Shown here: positions 27,300-36,109 of the stretch, piece after piece
Numbering within the stretch: the first letter of the stretch is position 1
How the letters are laid out: every line of letters starts with the position of its first letter
Assembly: GCF_041435015.1 (NCBI RefSeq)
Contig: NZ_CP107989.1
Span: forward strand, 124,001 to 188,000
Reading direction: 5' to 3'
DNA: 64,000 nt
Source: Streptomyces canus
GTDB lineage: Bacteria; Actinomycetota; Actinomycetes; Streptomycetales; Streptomycetaceae
Made by a program: the position numbers and the translations under genes
The notes under the pieces: generated by a model
What the model was told of the DNA's origin: nothing
The model's input: the letters and a program-made list of their open reading frames with translations, nothing else
Databases searched by the model: none

Positions 27300-27755
27300 A
27301 TGCGCGTATCACGCTCGCTCGTCCTCGGGACGGCCCTCGTCGCCCTGGGGACCGGGCTCCTTCCCGCCGTCACCGCCCACGCGGCCCCCGACACCTCCCG
27401 GACCACGTCCGCGTCAGCCGCCCCGACCGTGCCCGCGGGCGTCCAGGCCGACGGCTACCTCCACCTGTACCGCGACACCAACTACAACAACTACTGCGCG
27501 GGTTACGTCGGTAACTCCGCAAACTGGGGCACCTGCCGCAACCAGGTCTCCTCCCTGTGGAACAACGGGTACCCCGGCAGCCTGGACGACGTCTGGGTGT
27601 ACTACAGCACGGACTACAGGGGCGCGCGGCGGGGCGTCTACAACGGTGTCGCGATTCCCGACCTCGCGCCGTACCCGTTCGACGCGGGGACGGGCACCGG
27701 AGCGGGCGAGTCGATCAACAACAACATCGCCTCCCACAAGTGGACGAACCTGTAG
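27300..27755 (+). CDS. peptidase inhibitor family I36 (SMPI-like) protein
   Basis: A 151-residue secreted protein. The signal peptide runs MRVSRSLVLGTALVALGTGL and ends near AVTAHAA. The mature domain starts around residue 50 with GYLHLYRDTNYNNYCAGYVG, has two cysteines (CAGYVG and TCRNQ) likely disulphide-bonded, and shows the repeated aromatic beta-hairpins of the crystallin-like SMPI fold (WNNGYPGSLDDVWVYYSTD). SMPI, the Streptomyces metalloproteinase inhibitor, blocks thermolysin-type enzymes; this relative may protect against endogenous or foreign proteases. AAAGG precedes the ATG. Confidence 0.82.
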   Translation: MRVSRSLVLGTALVALGTGLLPAVTAHAAPDTSRTTSASAAPTVPAGVQADGYLHLYRDTNYNNYCAGYVGNSANWGTCRNQVSSLWNNGYPGSLDDVWVYYSTDYRGARRGVYNGVAIPDLAPYPFDAGTGTGAGESINNNIASHKWTNL

Positions 27756-27863
27756 CCGACGGACGTGACGAGGTCTGCGGGCCGCTCTTCGCAGGCGGCC
27801 CGCAGCGCCTCACACGTCCTCCCTCCCGCACTCCTCCGATCGTCCCGCACAGCCGATCAGCGA

Positions 27864-30800
27864 TCAGCACGGCGGCCGGTAGGACGCCTCCGGGAGGTGT
27901 TGGTGCCACTGACCGCGGGTGAGGTGCGGGCGGGCGGTCCGGCACACGCGGGCGGAGACCCGTTCGGGGTCGGGGTCCCACAGCCGCACCGTGTGGTCGT
28001 TGGAGCCGGTGGCCACGGTGCGACCGTCGGCGGTGAAGGCGACGGCGTTGACGTCTCCAGTGTGGCCCGTCAGCGTCGCGAACTCCTCGGGAGCCTGCCG
28101 CCCTGCCGGTACCTTCCACAGGCGCACCGTGTCGTCGTTGCCCGCGGTTGCCAGGGTCCGGCCGTCGGGGCTGAAGCCGACCGCGTGCAAGGGCTCGGCA
28201 TGCCCGGTGAGGACGATGGATCGGCCCTGGAACCGGCCGTGGGTCAGGGGCCACAACCGTGCCGTGCGGTCGTCGCTCGCGGAGGCCAGCACCCGGCCGT
28301 CGCCGCGGAATGCGAGTGACTTGACGACCTGGGTGTGCCCTCGGAGCGTGCCCAGACTCCGCGGCGGCAGGGACGAGGTGAGCGCCCACAGCCGGATGAC
28401 GCCGTCCGCACCTCCGCAGGCCAGGCTGCGACCGTCCGGCGCGAGGGCCAGGGATTCCGCCGTGCCGGGCAGGAGAGCCCGGGAACGCGGGCGGTGCGGG
28501 TCGGTGATGTTCCACAGGCGGGCGCCCTCGTCGTCGGCGGTCACCGCCACACGGCCGTCGGGGCTGATGGCGACCGCGTCGACCGCGCCGTGCGCCGTGA
28601 GAGCGGCCAGGAAACGGGGCCGACGTGGATCGGTCACGGACCACAGGCGGGCCGTGCCGTCCAGGCTCCCCGAGATCAGGGTCTCGCCGTCCGCGGTGAA
28701 GGCGAGCGCGTTGACCGCGGCCGTGTGCCCGGGGAGGGAGGCCAGTTCGCGTACGGCGCGGGGGCGCGCTGTCGACCACAGGCGGACGGTGCCGTCATAG
28801 CTGGCCGACGCGAGCACGCCGCCCCGGGGGGCGACCGCCACCCCGTAGACCGAACTGCTGTGCGCTGCAAGGGTGTCGGTGGCCAGGTCCCACAGCCGTG
28901 CGGTGCCGTCCTGGCTGCCGGAGACCAGGGTGGAGCCGTCCGGGGCGAAAGCCACGGACGTCACCGCCCCGTCGTGCCCCGTCAGGTGTTCCGCCTGATA
29001 GGGGCGGCCGGCACCGTGCAGGCTCCACAGCCGCACCCCTTCCACGCCTCCGGAGGCGAGGCTGTGTCCGTCGGGGCTGAAGGCGACCGCGTAGACCTTG
29101 TCCGTGTGACCGCTCAGGGTGGCCGCCCGGGGAGCGCTCCGGCGGTCGGTGACCGCCCAGAGACGTACGGTGTGGTCCCAGCCGGCGGCCGCCAGGGTGC
29201 GACCGTCGGGGCTGAAGGCCACGGACGTGACGATGCCACGGTGCCCTCGCAGCGGCGGCAACGGCCGTGGACGGCGAGGGCGGGTGACATCCCACCGGCG
29301 GACGGTGCGGTCGGTGCTCCCGGCGGCCAGCGTGCGACCGTCCGGGCTGAAGGCCACAGACGTCAGACGGCCGACGCTCGTGACGGGCCGTCCGGGCACA
29401 CCGGTGACCGGACGCAGACCGGTCATCGGCCGCAGACCGTGCCGCCGCGAGGGGGACCACAGGCGCAGGACGCCGTCCTGTCCGACGGTCGCCAGGGTGC
29501 GGCCGTCCGGGCTGAAGGCCGCCGAGAGCGGGACGCTGGTGTGGCGGGTCGACAGCCGCCGGGGGCGCCGGTGATCGGTGATGTCCCAGAGCTGCACCGT
29601 GGCGGCCCTGTCAGTTGCCTTCGGGTCGCCGGGCGCACCGCCGGCGAGGAGCAGACGGCCGTCGGGACTGAAGGCCGTGGCACGTGTGGCTTCCGTGAGA
29701 ACGGGACCGCCCTGGACAGCGGGTACCGTGCCGACGGCCCGCGGCGCGTGCGGGCGGGTGCCGTCCCACAGCCGTATTCCGCCGGCGTGGCCGGTGGCCA
29801 GGAGACGGCCGTCGGGGCTGAACAGCACGGGCACGTCACCCCGGTGGCCGGCCAGTTCGGTGGCGTACGGGGTGGTGAAGGCGCTGAGCAGGCTACTGCG
29901 GGCCTCGACCGTGGGCGCCAGCCGATAGGCGGCCAGCGACAGCTGCAGTGACAGGGCGGGGTCGGCCGACCGCAGCGCCCGGACCTGTTCGGCGACCCGC
30001 CGGGAGGTGGCGATGTCCCGTTGCTGATCGGCTCTGTGCTGGGCTCGGACGGCGACGACCGTGGCGATGCTCGTCAGGGTGAGCAGCAGGCTGAGCAGCG
30101 TGATCAGACGGCGCATGCGCCGCACCCGCCGTCGGGCGGCAGCCTGCTCGGCCAGGTCGGCGGCCCGAGAGGCATCGAGGAACCCGCGCTCCAGAGCGCT
30201 CATGTCCCGCGCGGCACCGGCGGACCACTCGGCGACCAGGGCCAGGCGCGATCCGCGGAGCAGGACCTCGGGGTCCCGGCCGACCGATGCCCAGGTCTGG
30301 GCGGCTTCGGTGAGCAGGCGGTGGGCCCGCACGCTGTCGCGGTCCTGGGCGAGCCAGTCGCGCAGGCGGGGCCAGCAGCGGATCAGTGCCTCATGGCTGA
30401 TCTCGACGCTGTCCTGGTCCAGGGACAGCAGGCGTGCCGCGGCCAGCCGTTCCAGGGTCACCGCGGTGTCGGGGTCAGTGCCGTCCACCTCGTCGCGGGT
30501 GATGCGCCGCTTGGTGTCCTCGGTGCCCTCCCCCAGCGCGCACAGGCGCAGGAACACCCCCTTGGCGACCCGCTGTTCGGACGCGGTCAGGCCGGTGTAG
30601 ACGCTCTCGGCCGTACGGGCCAGGGCACCTTCGATTCCCCCCGCGGCCTGGAATCCCGTCAACGTCAGCGTGTTGCCCCGTCTGCGCCGCCAGGTCTCCA
30701 GCAAGGCATGGGACAGCAGAGGCAGGACTCCCACCCGGTCGTGTGCGTGGGCCACCAGTTCCGCGAGCAGCGCTCCCTCCAGCGTGCACCCGGCCCGGAC

Positions 30801-31757
30801 GGCGGGCCCGGTGATCGCCCGGCGGAGTTCGTCGGTCGTCAGCGGACCCACGGCGACCTGGGCGCCCCCGCATGCCTCCGACAGTTCCGGGTGTCGGGTG
30901 CAGTGCGGGTAGAAGTCGGCACGTACGCCCAGCACCACCCGGCAGCGGCTGTCCTCGGCGTGCGCGGCCGCGACCAACGCCCGGATGAAGCGGGACCGTT
31001 CGTCGGCCTCCCGGCACAGCGTGAAGACCTCCTCGAACTGATCCACGACCAGCAGCAGCTCCGCGCCGTCGCCCTGGTCGGCCAGCGCTTGCCGCACCGC
31101 CCGGTGCAGGGCCTGGTCGCCGGCGGCGGAATCGACGTGCTGGGTCTCGGCCGAACGCGCGGCAGACGGGACCAGAGCGGCCGCGCTCGTACGCACCGGG
31201 TGCGCACCGGGCACGAGCACCACCGTCCGTCGCTGACCGTGTGCCGTCTGCCAGCGCGGCACGACACCCGCGCGCAGTAGGGAGGACTTGCCCGACCCCG
31301 AGGCGCCGAACACCGCGACGAACCGGCTCTTCTCCAGCTGGGCCGTCACCGCGTCGACCAGTCTCTCCCGTCCGAAGAACCAGTCGGCGTCCTCCGCTTC
31401 GAACGCCGCCAGCCCGCGGTACGGGACAACCTCGCCGGTGCCGTCGGCCGGGCCGTCCCGCTCGGCTCCCCCCGCCTCGCTGTCTGCGGCGGCCAGCTCG
31501 GCCGCGACCTCCTGCCACCGCTCCCTCCACTGGCGTACATCACCGTCGCACGCCTCCACATAAGCCACGGCGACGGACAGCGTGGGCAGTCGACGCCCCG
31601 CGGCCGCCTCGGAAAGTGTCGCCGCCGAGTAGTGCGCGCGCTCGGCCAGGTTCCGGTAGGTCGGGCTGCCCGCCTTCTGCCGCAGTCGGCGCAGATCGGC
31701 GGCGAACATGAGTAACGAAGTCTCCCCCACGTCCAGCGGACGCTCTCTGCGCGGCAC
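27864..31757 (-). CDS. XRE-nSTAND NTPase-WD40 protein
   Basis: A 1297-residue protein. Residues 10-80 are an XRE-like helix-turn-helix (YRNLAERAHYSAATLSEAA). Residues 120-540 are an nSTAND-type NTPase entered by YRGLAAFEAEDADWFFGRE, with Walker A GASGSGKSS near 155 and Walker B LLLVVDQFEEVF near 240. A hydrophobic helix (LITLLSLLLTLTSIATVVAV) lies near 552. Fourteen WD40 repeats follow, most with FSPDGR and RLW, enough for two seven-bladed propellers, and the family tail ends PEASYRPPC. The GTG at 31757 was preferred because GAGGGGG lies upstream and relatives begin PRRERPLD. STAND proteins act as oligomerising sensors; the trigger here is unknown. The gene stands alone. Confidence 0.9.
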   Translation of the reverse strand: MPRRERPLDVGETSLLMFAADLRRLRQKAGSPTYRNLAERAHYSAATLSEAAAGRRLPTLSVAVAYVEACDGDVRQWRERWQEVAAELAAADSEAGGAERDGPADGTGEVVPYRGLAAFEAEDADWFFGRERLVDAVTAQLEKSRFVAVFGASGSGKSSLLRAGVVPRWQTAHGQRRTVVLVPGAHPVRTSAAALVPSAARSAETQHVDSAAGDQALHRAVRQALADQGDGAELLLVVDQFEEVFTLCREADERSRFIRALVAAAHAEDSRCRVVLGVRADFYPHCTRHPELSEACGGAQVAVGPLTTDELRRAITGPAVRAGCTLEGALLAELVAHAHDRVGVLPLLSHALLETWRRRRGNTLTLTGFQAAGGIEGALARTAESVYTGLTASEQRVAKGVFLRLCALGEGTEDTKRRITRDEVDGTDPDTAVTLERLAAARLLSLDQDSVEISHEALIRCWPRLRDWLAQDRDSVRAHRLLTEAAQTWASVGRDPEVLLRGSRLALVAEWSAGAARDMSALERGFLDASRAADLAEQAAARRRVRRMRRLITLLSLLLTLTSIATVVAVRAQHRADQQRDIATSRRVAEQVRALRSADPALSLQLSLAAYRLAPTVEARSSLLSAFTTPYATELAGHRGDVPVLFSPDGRLLATGHAGGIRLWDGTRPHAPRAVGTVPAVQGGPVLTEATRATAFSPDGRLLLAGGAPGDPKATDRAATVQLWDITDHRRPRRLSTRHTSVPLSAAFSPDGRTLATVGQDGVLRLWSPSRRHGLRPMTGLRPVTGVPGRPVTSVGRLTSVAFSPDGRTLAAGSTDRTVRRWDVTRPRRPRPLPPLRGHRGIVTSVAFSPDGRTLAAAGWDHTVRLWAVTDRRSAPRAATLSGHTDKVYAVAFSPDGHSLASGGVEGVRLWSLHGAGRPYQAEHLTGHDGAVTSVAFAPDGSTLVSGSQDGTARLWDLATDTLAAHSSSVYGVAVAPRGGVLASASYDGTVRLWSTARPRAVRELASLPGHTAAVNALAFTADGETLISGSLDGTARLWSVTDPRRPRFLAALTAHGAVDAVAISPDGRVAVTADDEGARLWNITDPHRPRSRALLPGTAESLALAPDGRSLACGGADGVIRLWALTSSLPPRSLGTLRGHTQVVKSLAFRGDGRVLASASDDRTARLWPLTHGRFQGRSIVLTGHAEPLHAVGFSPDGRTLATAGNDDTVRLWKVPAGRQAPEEFATLTGHTGDVNAVAFTADGRTVATGSNDHTVRLWDPDPERVSARVCRTARPHLTRGQWHQHLPEASYRPPC

Positions 31758-31949
31758 CCAAGTCCCCCTCATGCACCGGGCCCACATCTGTCTCATGGAG
31801 CATGGCCGAGTGGGTCGCCCGGAAACAGTCATTACGCGCCAGTTGGAGAGCACGCTGACAGCCGGCCTCGCGCCGAACTCCGGCGCGGCCCCGGGACCAA
31901 CGGCCGCATGGCGCGCCGCGTCGCCTGTTCAACGTGACTTCGGCTGAAC

Positions 31950-32385
31950 TCACGGAATGATCACTGCCAGAGTGATGGCGGCGAGGTAGCGGTCGGGCTG
32001 TCTGTCGTGGCGGGTGGCGGTGCCGCGCCATTGCTTGAGTCGGTGGCCGCAGCGTTCGACGACGTTGCGGCGACCGTAGACGGTCCTGCCGAAGCCGCAG
32101 GGACGCTCGCGGCGGCGTCGGCCCGCGAGTTGGTCGACGCGCCCGGGAATGGGCGCCTTGCTTCCGCGTCTGCGCAGGTACGGTGCCGGCCGCGGCTGTG
32201 AAGGACAGCGGCCGGCCCCGCCCGCCGCAGAGCGTCCGAGCCCGCGTCCTTCGAGCCCCGTCGGCGGCCGTGTGCTGCTGGGCCCCGACGATGGTGGAGT
32301 CGAGTGCGACCAGCCACTCCACCTCCGCCCGTCCCTGGGCTGCGGCCAGGAGCCCGTCGAAGGTTCCGTGAGCACCACGACGGCA
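31950..32385 (-). pseudogene. IS5-family transposase remnant (internally deleted)
   Basis: The minus strand ends with a classic IS5-family C-terminus: KAPIPGRVDQLAGRRRRERP, then VYGRRNVVERCGHRLKQWRG, where the ERC glutamate is the last catalytic residue. Upstream, WLVALDSTIVGAQQHTAADG gives the first catalytic block and LCGGRGRPLSFTAAAG the region after it, in another frame. The segment between is deleted and the N-terminus is replaced by unrelated sequence, so the element is dead. It lies 190 bases upstream of the nSTAND gene start. Confidence 0.82.
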
Positions 32386-32500
32386 TCAACCTGCGCACCC
32401 TCGCCGAGTCCCTGGCCTCGACCCCGCCGTCCACCGGTCGGCTGTGCGACCGGCTGGTGGCGGCCGGGTTCGTCGAGCGGGTCGTGAGTGTCCGACTTCG
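32370..32500 (+). pseudogene. MarR-type helix-turn-helix fragment
   Basis: A short plus-strand run reads INLRTLAESLASTPPSTGRL followed by CDRLVAAGFVER, a MarR-like winged-helix core (scaffold helix, recognition helix, wing entry). It lacks both the N-terminal dimer helix and the rest of the wing. It abuts the IS5 remnant on its left, so the gene was probably destroyed by insertion and deletion. Confidence 0.55.
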
Positions 32501-32536
32501 CCGTGCCGTTCGGCCGCAACCGGACCGCTGGCGTGG

Positions 32537-32855
32537 CTAGGACTGACGGCGTGCGAAGAGGACCGCACCTGGAACGCTCTCGTCGGGGTCGATCGGCATG
32601 TGGGCCTCGACGGTGAACCCGGCATCGCGTAGCCAGGCCGCCACTTGGTCAGCCTGGCGGCGGTGGGCGTGGACGTTCATCGGGTGGCCGCCGTATCCCT
32701 GCGTCTTCAGCCTCGACTCGTCGCCGACGTGAAAGCCGAGCAGCAGTGGTCCGCCGGGACGCGACACGCGCCGGAGGTGGCCGAAGACCGTGGACACTGC
32801 TTCGTCGGGGACGTGAATCAACGACCAAAGTGCGAGCAGGCCGACGACTGAAGCA
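32537..32855 (-). pseudogene. 5'-truncated class I SAM methyltransferase
   Basis: The minus-strand frame, open from about 32855, reads VVGLLALWSLIHVPDEAVST, VFGHLRRVSRPGGPLLLGFH and later GFTVEAHMPIDPDESVPGAV before the stop at 32537. This is the second half of a Methyltransf_11/25-like domain (post-motif II to C-terminus). The N-terminal SAM-binding glycine motif is missing and no start with a ribosome site is seen. An ATG at 32818 could express an inactive 94-residue piece. Confidence 0.65.
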
Positions 32856-32978
32856 TTTCGAGGTCGAGGTCGAGGTCGGTCATCGAACTGAAATCACCAC
32901 ACCAGCGCCGAGGGGCTTCGTCATGTCCCCCCTGCCCGGCCCGTCCCCACGGCACAGAAGGAAAGAGGCTCAGAAGCC

Positions 32979-33548
32979 CTACTTCAATGCGGACATCAGC
33001 GCTGAAGCAGTGGGCCCTGCATTCGTAGAAGGGATTTTCCAGCGGAATGCGATGCCGTTGCCGTCGACGTAGGCGAGGGTGCCACCCTTCTCGGCCGCGG
33101 TAATATCGAACGCAACAGAGTCGGCCTGGTAGGTCTTGGGCGAGACCTCAGGAAAACCCTCACTGAACCCAACGGGAGCGATCCTTCCCGCCCCCCTGCT
33201 GTTCCCCGCCTTGACGGTCTTCCCGTCAGGTGTCTCCCACCGGAAGCCGCCCTTGTCGGCTGTGGTCGTCACCGGGGTCTTGGACCGATTCCCGGCCTCG
33301 AACCTGACGACCGCGAAGAGACCGTGCTCCGGAGTTTCAGCGCCGGCCTTGTCGACGTAGACGACGGCATCTGGTGTGATCTGCGCGGTACCCCTACCAC
33401 CGACACCCGCCGTGTCAGCGCTCTGCCCGAGCCTGAGCGCGATGTGCGGACTCGGCTGCGGATCGCTCTTGTCATCACTGTCGGAACAGGCAGTGAGACT
33501 CAGGCAGCAGGCTGCTGCGAGCGCGGATGCTCTGAGGATGGGGCGCAT
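32979..33548 (-). CDS. secreted lipoprotein, DUF4352-like
   Basis: A 189-residue lipoprotein. The signal peptide MRPILRASALAAACCLSLTA ends in the lipobox LTAC, so the cysteine at about residue 21 would be lipidated and the protein held on the outer face of the membrane. The rest is a beta-rich domain of the immunoglobulin-like DUF4352 type (VVRFEAGNRSKTPVTTTADK; GFRWETPDGKTV). AGGAGG lies seven bases before the ATG. Function unknown; such proteins are often accessory factors at the cell surface. Confidence 0.82.
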   Translation of the reverse strand: MRPILRASALAAACCLSLTACSDSDDKSDPQPSPHIALRLGQSADTAGVGGRGTAQITPDAVVYVDKAGAETPEHGLFAVVRFEAGNRSKTPVTTTADKGGFRWETPDGKTVKAGNSRGAGRIAPVGFSEGFPEVSPKTYQADSVAFDITAAEKGGTLAYVDGNGIAFRWKIPSTNAGPTASALMSALK

Positions 33549-33710
33549 GGTCCTCCTGGGTAGAAGCAGACGCGGTAGGCAAAGTCTGCAACACGCCGGC
33601 ACGGTAGGTGGATCAACGTCGGGGGACACGGATGCGCTCCGGATGAAGGGGCGCTCTCCCCCGCCGTGCGGGTGCATCCAACTCCCGCACGGCGGCTGGC
33701 CACTGCTGCG

Positions 33711-34517
33711 CTACGGCTTGATGCCCACCGCGGTCCACAGGCTGACCTCGGCGTCCGAGGCGACGGGCTCCTCGTCCGGGCGCCAGCGGTGACCGACCGT
33801 GACCCCGGGGTCGAGCAGCTCAAGGCCCTCGAAGAAACGGGCAACCTCCGCGTGGCTGCGGAACTGCACCGGCGTGCCGGCGTTGGTGTAGATGTCCGTG
33901 ACCTTCTGCCACGTGCCCGGGTCGAAGTCCGGCGTGCAGTGACTCAGGGCCAGCGCGCTGCCTGAGGGGAGCGCCTCCAGCAGGCGGCTCACGATGCCGT
34001 ACGGGTCCTGCGCATCCGTGACGAAGTGCATGAGCGCGTTGAGGGACAACGCCACGGGCCGGCCGGTGTCCAGTACCTCGGCCAGCTCCGGCGCGTTCAG
34101 CAGCGCGCCCGCGTTGTTGACATCCGCCTCTATGTACGTCGTGCGGCCCTGGGGCGTGCTGCGCATCAGGCGCTCGGCGTACCTGAGGACCAGCGGGTCG
34201 TTGTCGGCGTACACCACCCGGGCATCGGGCACCACCGACTGGGCGACTTGGTGCAGGTTCGGCTCGGTGGGGATGCCGGTACCGATGTCCAACCACTGAC
34301 GGATGCCGTGTTCACGGGCGAGGACTCGGGTGGCCCGATGCATGAAAGCACGGTTCTCCCGGGCGCAGGTGAAGATGCCGGGGTAGACCGCCGCTACGGT
34401 CTCGGCCGCCTGCTTGTCGACGTCGAAGTGGTCCTTGCCGCCGAGGTAGTAGTCGTACATCCGGGCCGAGTGGGGCCGACTGGTGTCGATCTCCCGCGCG
34501 GCGTGCGAGTTGGTCAT
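33711..34517 (-). CDS. SAM-dependent methyltransferase (DUF574 family)
   Basis: A 268-residue member of the actinobacterial DUF574/Methyltransf_19 family. The N-terminus contains the family signature RPHSARMYDYYLGGKDHFDV; the SAM motif reads QWLDIGTGIPTEPNLHQVAQ near residue 80, and VVYADNDPLVL supplies the ribose-binding acid. These genes typically sit next to XRE/DUF397 regulator pairs in Streptomyces, as here (81 bases downstream of the DUF397 gene). The ATG at 34517 was preferred to the one at 34526 because GAAAGGT is too close to the latter. Substrate unknown. Confidence 0.88.
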   Translation of the reverse strand: MTNSHAAREIDTSRPHSARMYDYYLGGKDHFDVDKQAAETVAAVYPGIFTCARENRAFMHRATRVLAREHGIRQWLDIGTGIPTEPNLHQVAQSVVPDARVVYADNDPLVLRYAERLMRSTPQGRTTYIEADVNNAGALLNAPELAEVLDTGRPVALSLNALMHFVTDAQDPYGIVSRLLEALPSGSALALSHCTPDFDPGTWQKVTDIYTNAGTPVQFRSHAEVARFFEGLELLDPGVTVGHRWRPDEEPVASDAEVSLWTAVGIKP

Positions 34518-34598
34518 CCTGTCCATACCTTTCGGTGCTGTGCGTGGGGGTGTCGGGAAGGCGGTGGCCGGAGCTGGTTCAGTCCTACCGGTCCGGAT

Positions 34599-34850
34599 TC
34601 AGCAGGCCGCCAGGTGGTCGGCGAGGCCTTGTTTGATGCCTGTGACGAATGCGGTGATCTCCTGCGGGGTGTAGATCAGCGCGGGTCCGGCCGGATCGGT
34701 CGACTGGCGCAGCGCCACCCGGCCGTCGGCCAGCAGCTTCGTCTGGACGCACTGGCCGCCGTTGGGCCCGCTCCACGGGGACTCCCAGCCCTGCTCGCCC
34801 AGGTCGGTGGCCGGCATCCCGTTGTAGACATGAGAGTCGGTGGTGGTCAT
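34599..34850 (-). CDS. DUF397 small regulator partner
   Basis: An 83-residue acidic protein of the DUF397 family: WESPWSGPNGGQCVQTKLLA, then VALRQSTDPAGPALIYTPQE. Its start overlaps the stop of the upstream XRE gene (ATGA at 34847-34850), so the two are co-translated. In Streptomyces such small proteins pair with WhiJ-like DNA-binding proteins, probably relieving or tuning repression. Confidence 0.9.
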   Translation of the reverse strand: MTTTDSHVYNGMPATDLGEQGWESPWSGPNGGQCVQTKLLADGRVALRQSTDPAGPALIYTPQEITAFVTGIKQGLADHLAAC

Positions 34851-35722
34851 GAGTACTCCTTGCGCATGCGGTTCAGCAGCGCCTTGCTGTCCGCGTCCGA
34901 GCTCAGCAGGGACATGCGGTTGTGCGCCTCCAGATGCGCCGACACGTCCGCCCGCTGGTCCAGGTACATCGCGCCCGAGAGGACCTCGGTGTACACGATG
35001 TCCGGCAGCTCCCGCTCCTCGAAACGGAAGTAGGTGAACGGGGCGCACGCTCCCACGTGGGCGCCCGCGGTGAACGGCACCACATCGACACTGACGTGCT
35101 CCAGCTCCGAGACCTCCAGGAGCCGGTCGATCTGCTCCCGCATGACCTCCGGGCCGCCGACCACCCGGTGCAGTACGGCCTCCTCCATCACCACCCACAG
35201 CGTGGGCGCGCCGGGTCTGTCCAGCAGGCTCTGGCGGCGCAGCCGCAGGTCCACACGCCGCCCCAGGTCCTCCTCGGACTCGCCCGGGAACCCGCCGCGC
35301 AGGACGGCGCGCGCGTAGGCGTGGGTCTGGAGCAGCCCCGTGACGTAGTGGGGCTCGTAGGCGCGCAGGGTCCTGGCCCCGGCCTCCAGGCTGACGTAGG
35401 CGCTGAACCAGTTCGGCAGGACGTCCCGGTAGGTGTGCCACCAGCCGGGCTCGTTGGCCCGCTCGGCGAGCTCGACGAACTCCTCGATCTCCTGCCCGTC
35501 CGCCCCGTAGGTCTCCAGCAGCTTCTCCACGTAGAGCGGCTTGAGGGCGACCTCCGCCTTCTCCAGACGGCGGATCGTCAGGGGTCCCACTCGCAGGGTC
35601 CGTGCCGCGTCTTCCAGTGAGGCGCCTGCGGCCTGCCGTCGCTCCTGAAGACGCCGGCCCAGGATCATACGGAGAACGGTGGGGGCACTACTGCTCCCCG
35701 CAGCCGACCGGCCGTCGCTCAC
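34847..35722 (-). CDS. XRE-family regulator with DUF5753 (WhiJ-like)
   Basis: A 291-residue cytoplasmic regulator. The N-terminal helix-turn-helix reads LGRRLQERRQAAGASLEDAA and LRVGPLTIRRLEKAEVALKP. The C-terminal two thirds are DUF5753 (LPNWFSAYVSLEAGARTLRA; YEPHYVTGLLQTHAYARAVL; VVPFTAGAHVGACAPFTYF). The GTG at 35722 was selected because AGGAGG lies seven bases upstream. With the overlapping DUF397 gene and the DUF574 methyltransferase it forms a cassette type that is highly duplicated in Streptomyces and linked in model species to developmental control. Confidence 0.92.
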   Translation of the reverse strand: MSDGRSAAGSSSAPTVLRMILGRRLQERRQAAGASLEDAARTLRVGPLTIRRLEKAEVALKPLYVEKLLETYGADGQEIEEFVELAERANEPGWWHTYRDVLPNWFSAYVSLEAGARTLRAYEPHYVTGLLQTHAYARAVLRGGFPGESEEDLGRRVDLRLRRQSLLDRPGAPTLWVVMEEAVLHRVVGGPEVMREQIDRLLEVSELEHVSVDVVPFTAGAHVGACAPFTYFRFEERELPDIVYTEVLSGAMYLDQRADVSAHLEAHNRMSLLSSDADSKALLNRMRKEYS

Positions 35723-35792
35723 TCTGGCACCTCCTGAGGGGCTGTCACCGGCTCGAGTCTGACACCGACTTGGCGACGTGACCACACAGATG

Positions 35793-35821
35793 CCAGCTTC
35801 CTGAAATTATCAGAAGGCTGG
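35793..35821. promoter_or_regulatory. hairpin or operator upstream of the XRE gene
   Basis: CCAGCTTCCTGA and TCAGAAGGCTGG form an imperfect 12-base dyad around AATTA. It lies 70 bases upstream of the XRE start and about 290 bases after the CapA-type gene, so it could be an operator or the terminator of the upstream operon. The stretch 35822-36109 contains no convincing gene. Confidence 0.4.
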
Positions 35822-36109
35822 TTTCAGGTTGAACTTGGGTGTGGGGACTGTCACTTGTAGGAGCACTTTCCCCCAGGGCGCCGGCACGGCGGAGCCAACC
35901 ACCGCTATGACAGCGCGTGTTGGCAGGCTTTCGGACTTCAGCACGTCCCCCTGACCGGGCGCATTCGGTCCCCACGGACGGCCGACATCTTCGGTCAGTT
36001 CTGCGGCATCGGACTCCCGGTCCGGAGCCAGCCCCTGAGCGGTCAAGGCGTAGATCATCGTGGGCGCGTTCGCCGGCCCGGTCATGCCCCGCACGTATCC
36101 ATCGACGGG

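Noticed and set aside
35810..36094. Minus-strand frame of 94 codons after the CapA-type gene
   Set aside because: The composition is half plausible, but third-position GC is low for this genome, there is no ribosome site or domain, and its end overlaps the dyad at 35793-35821.
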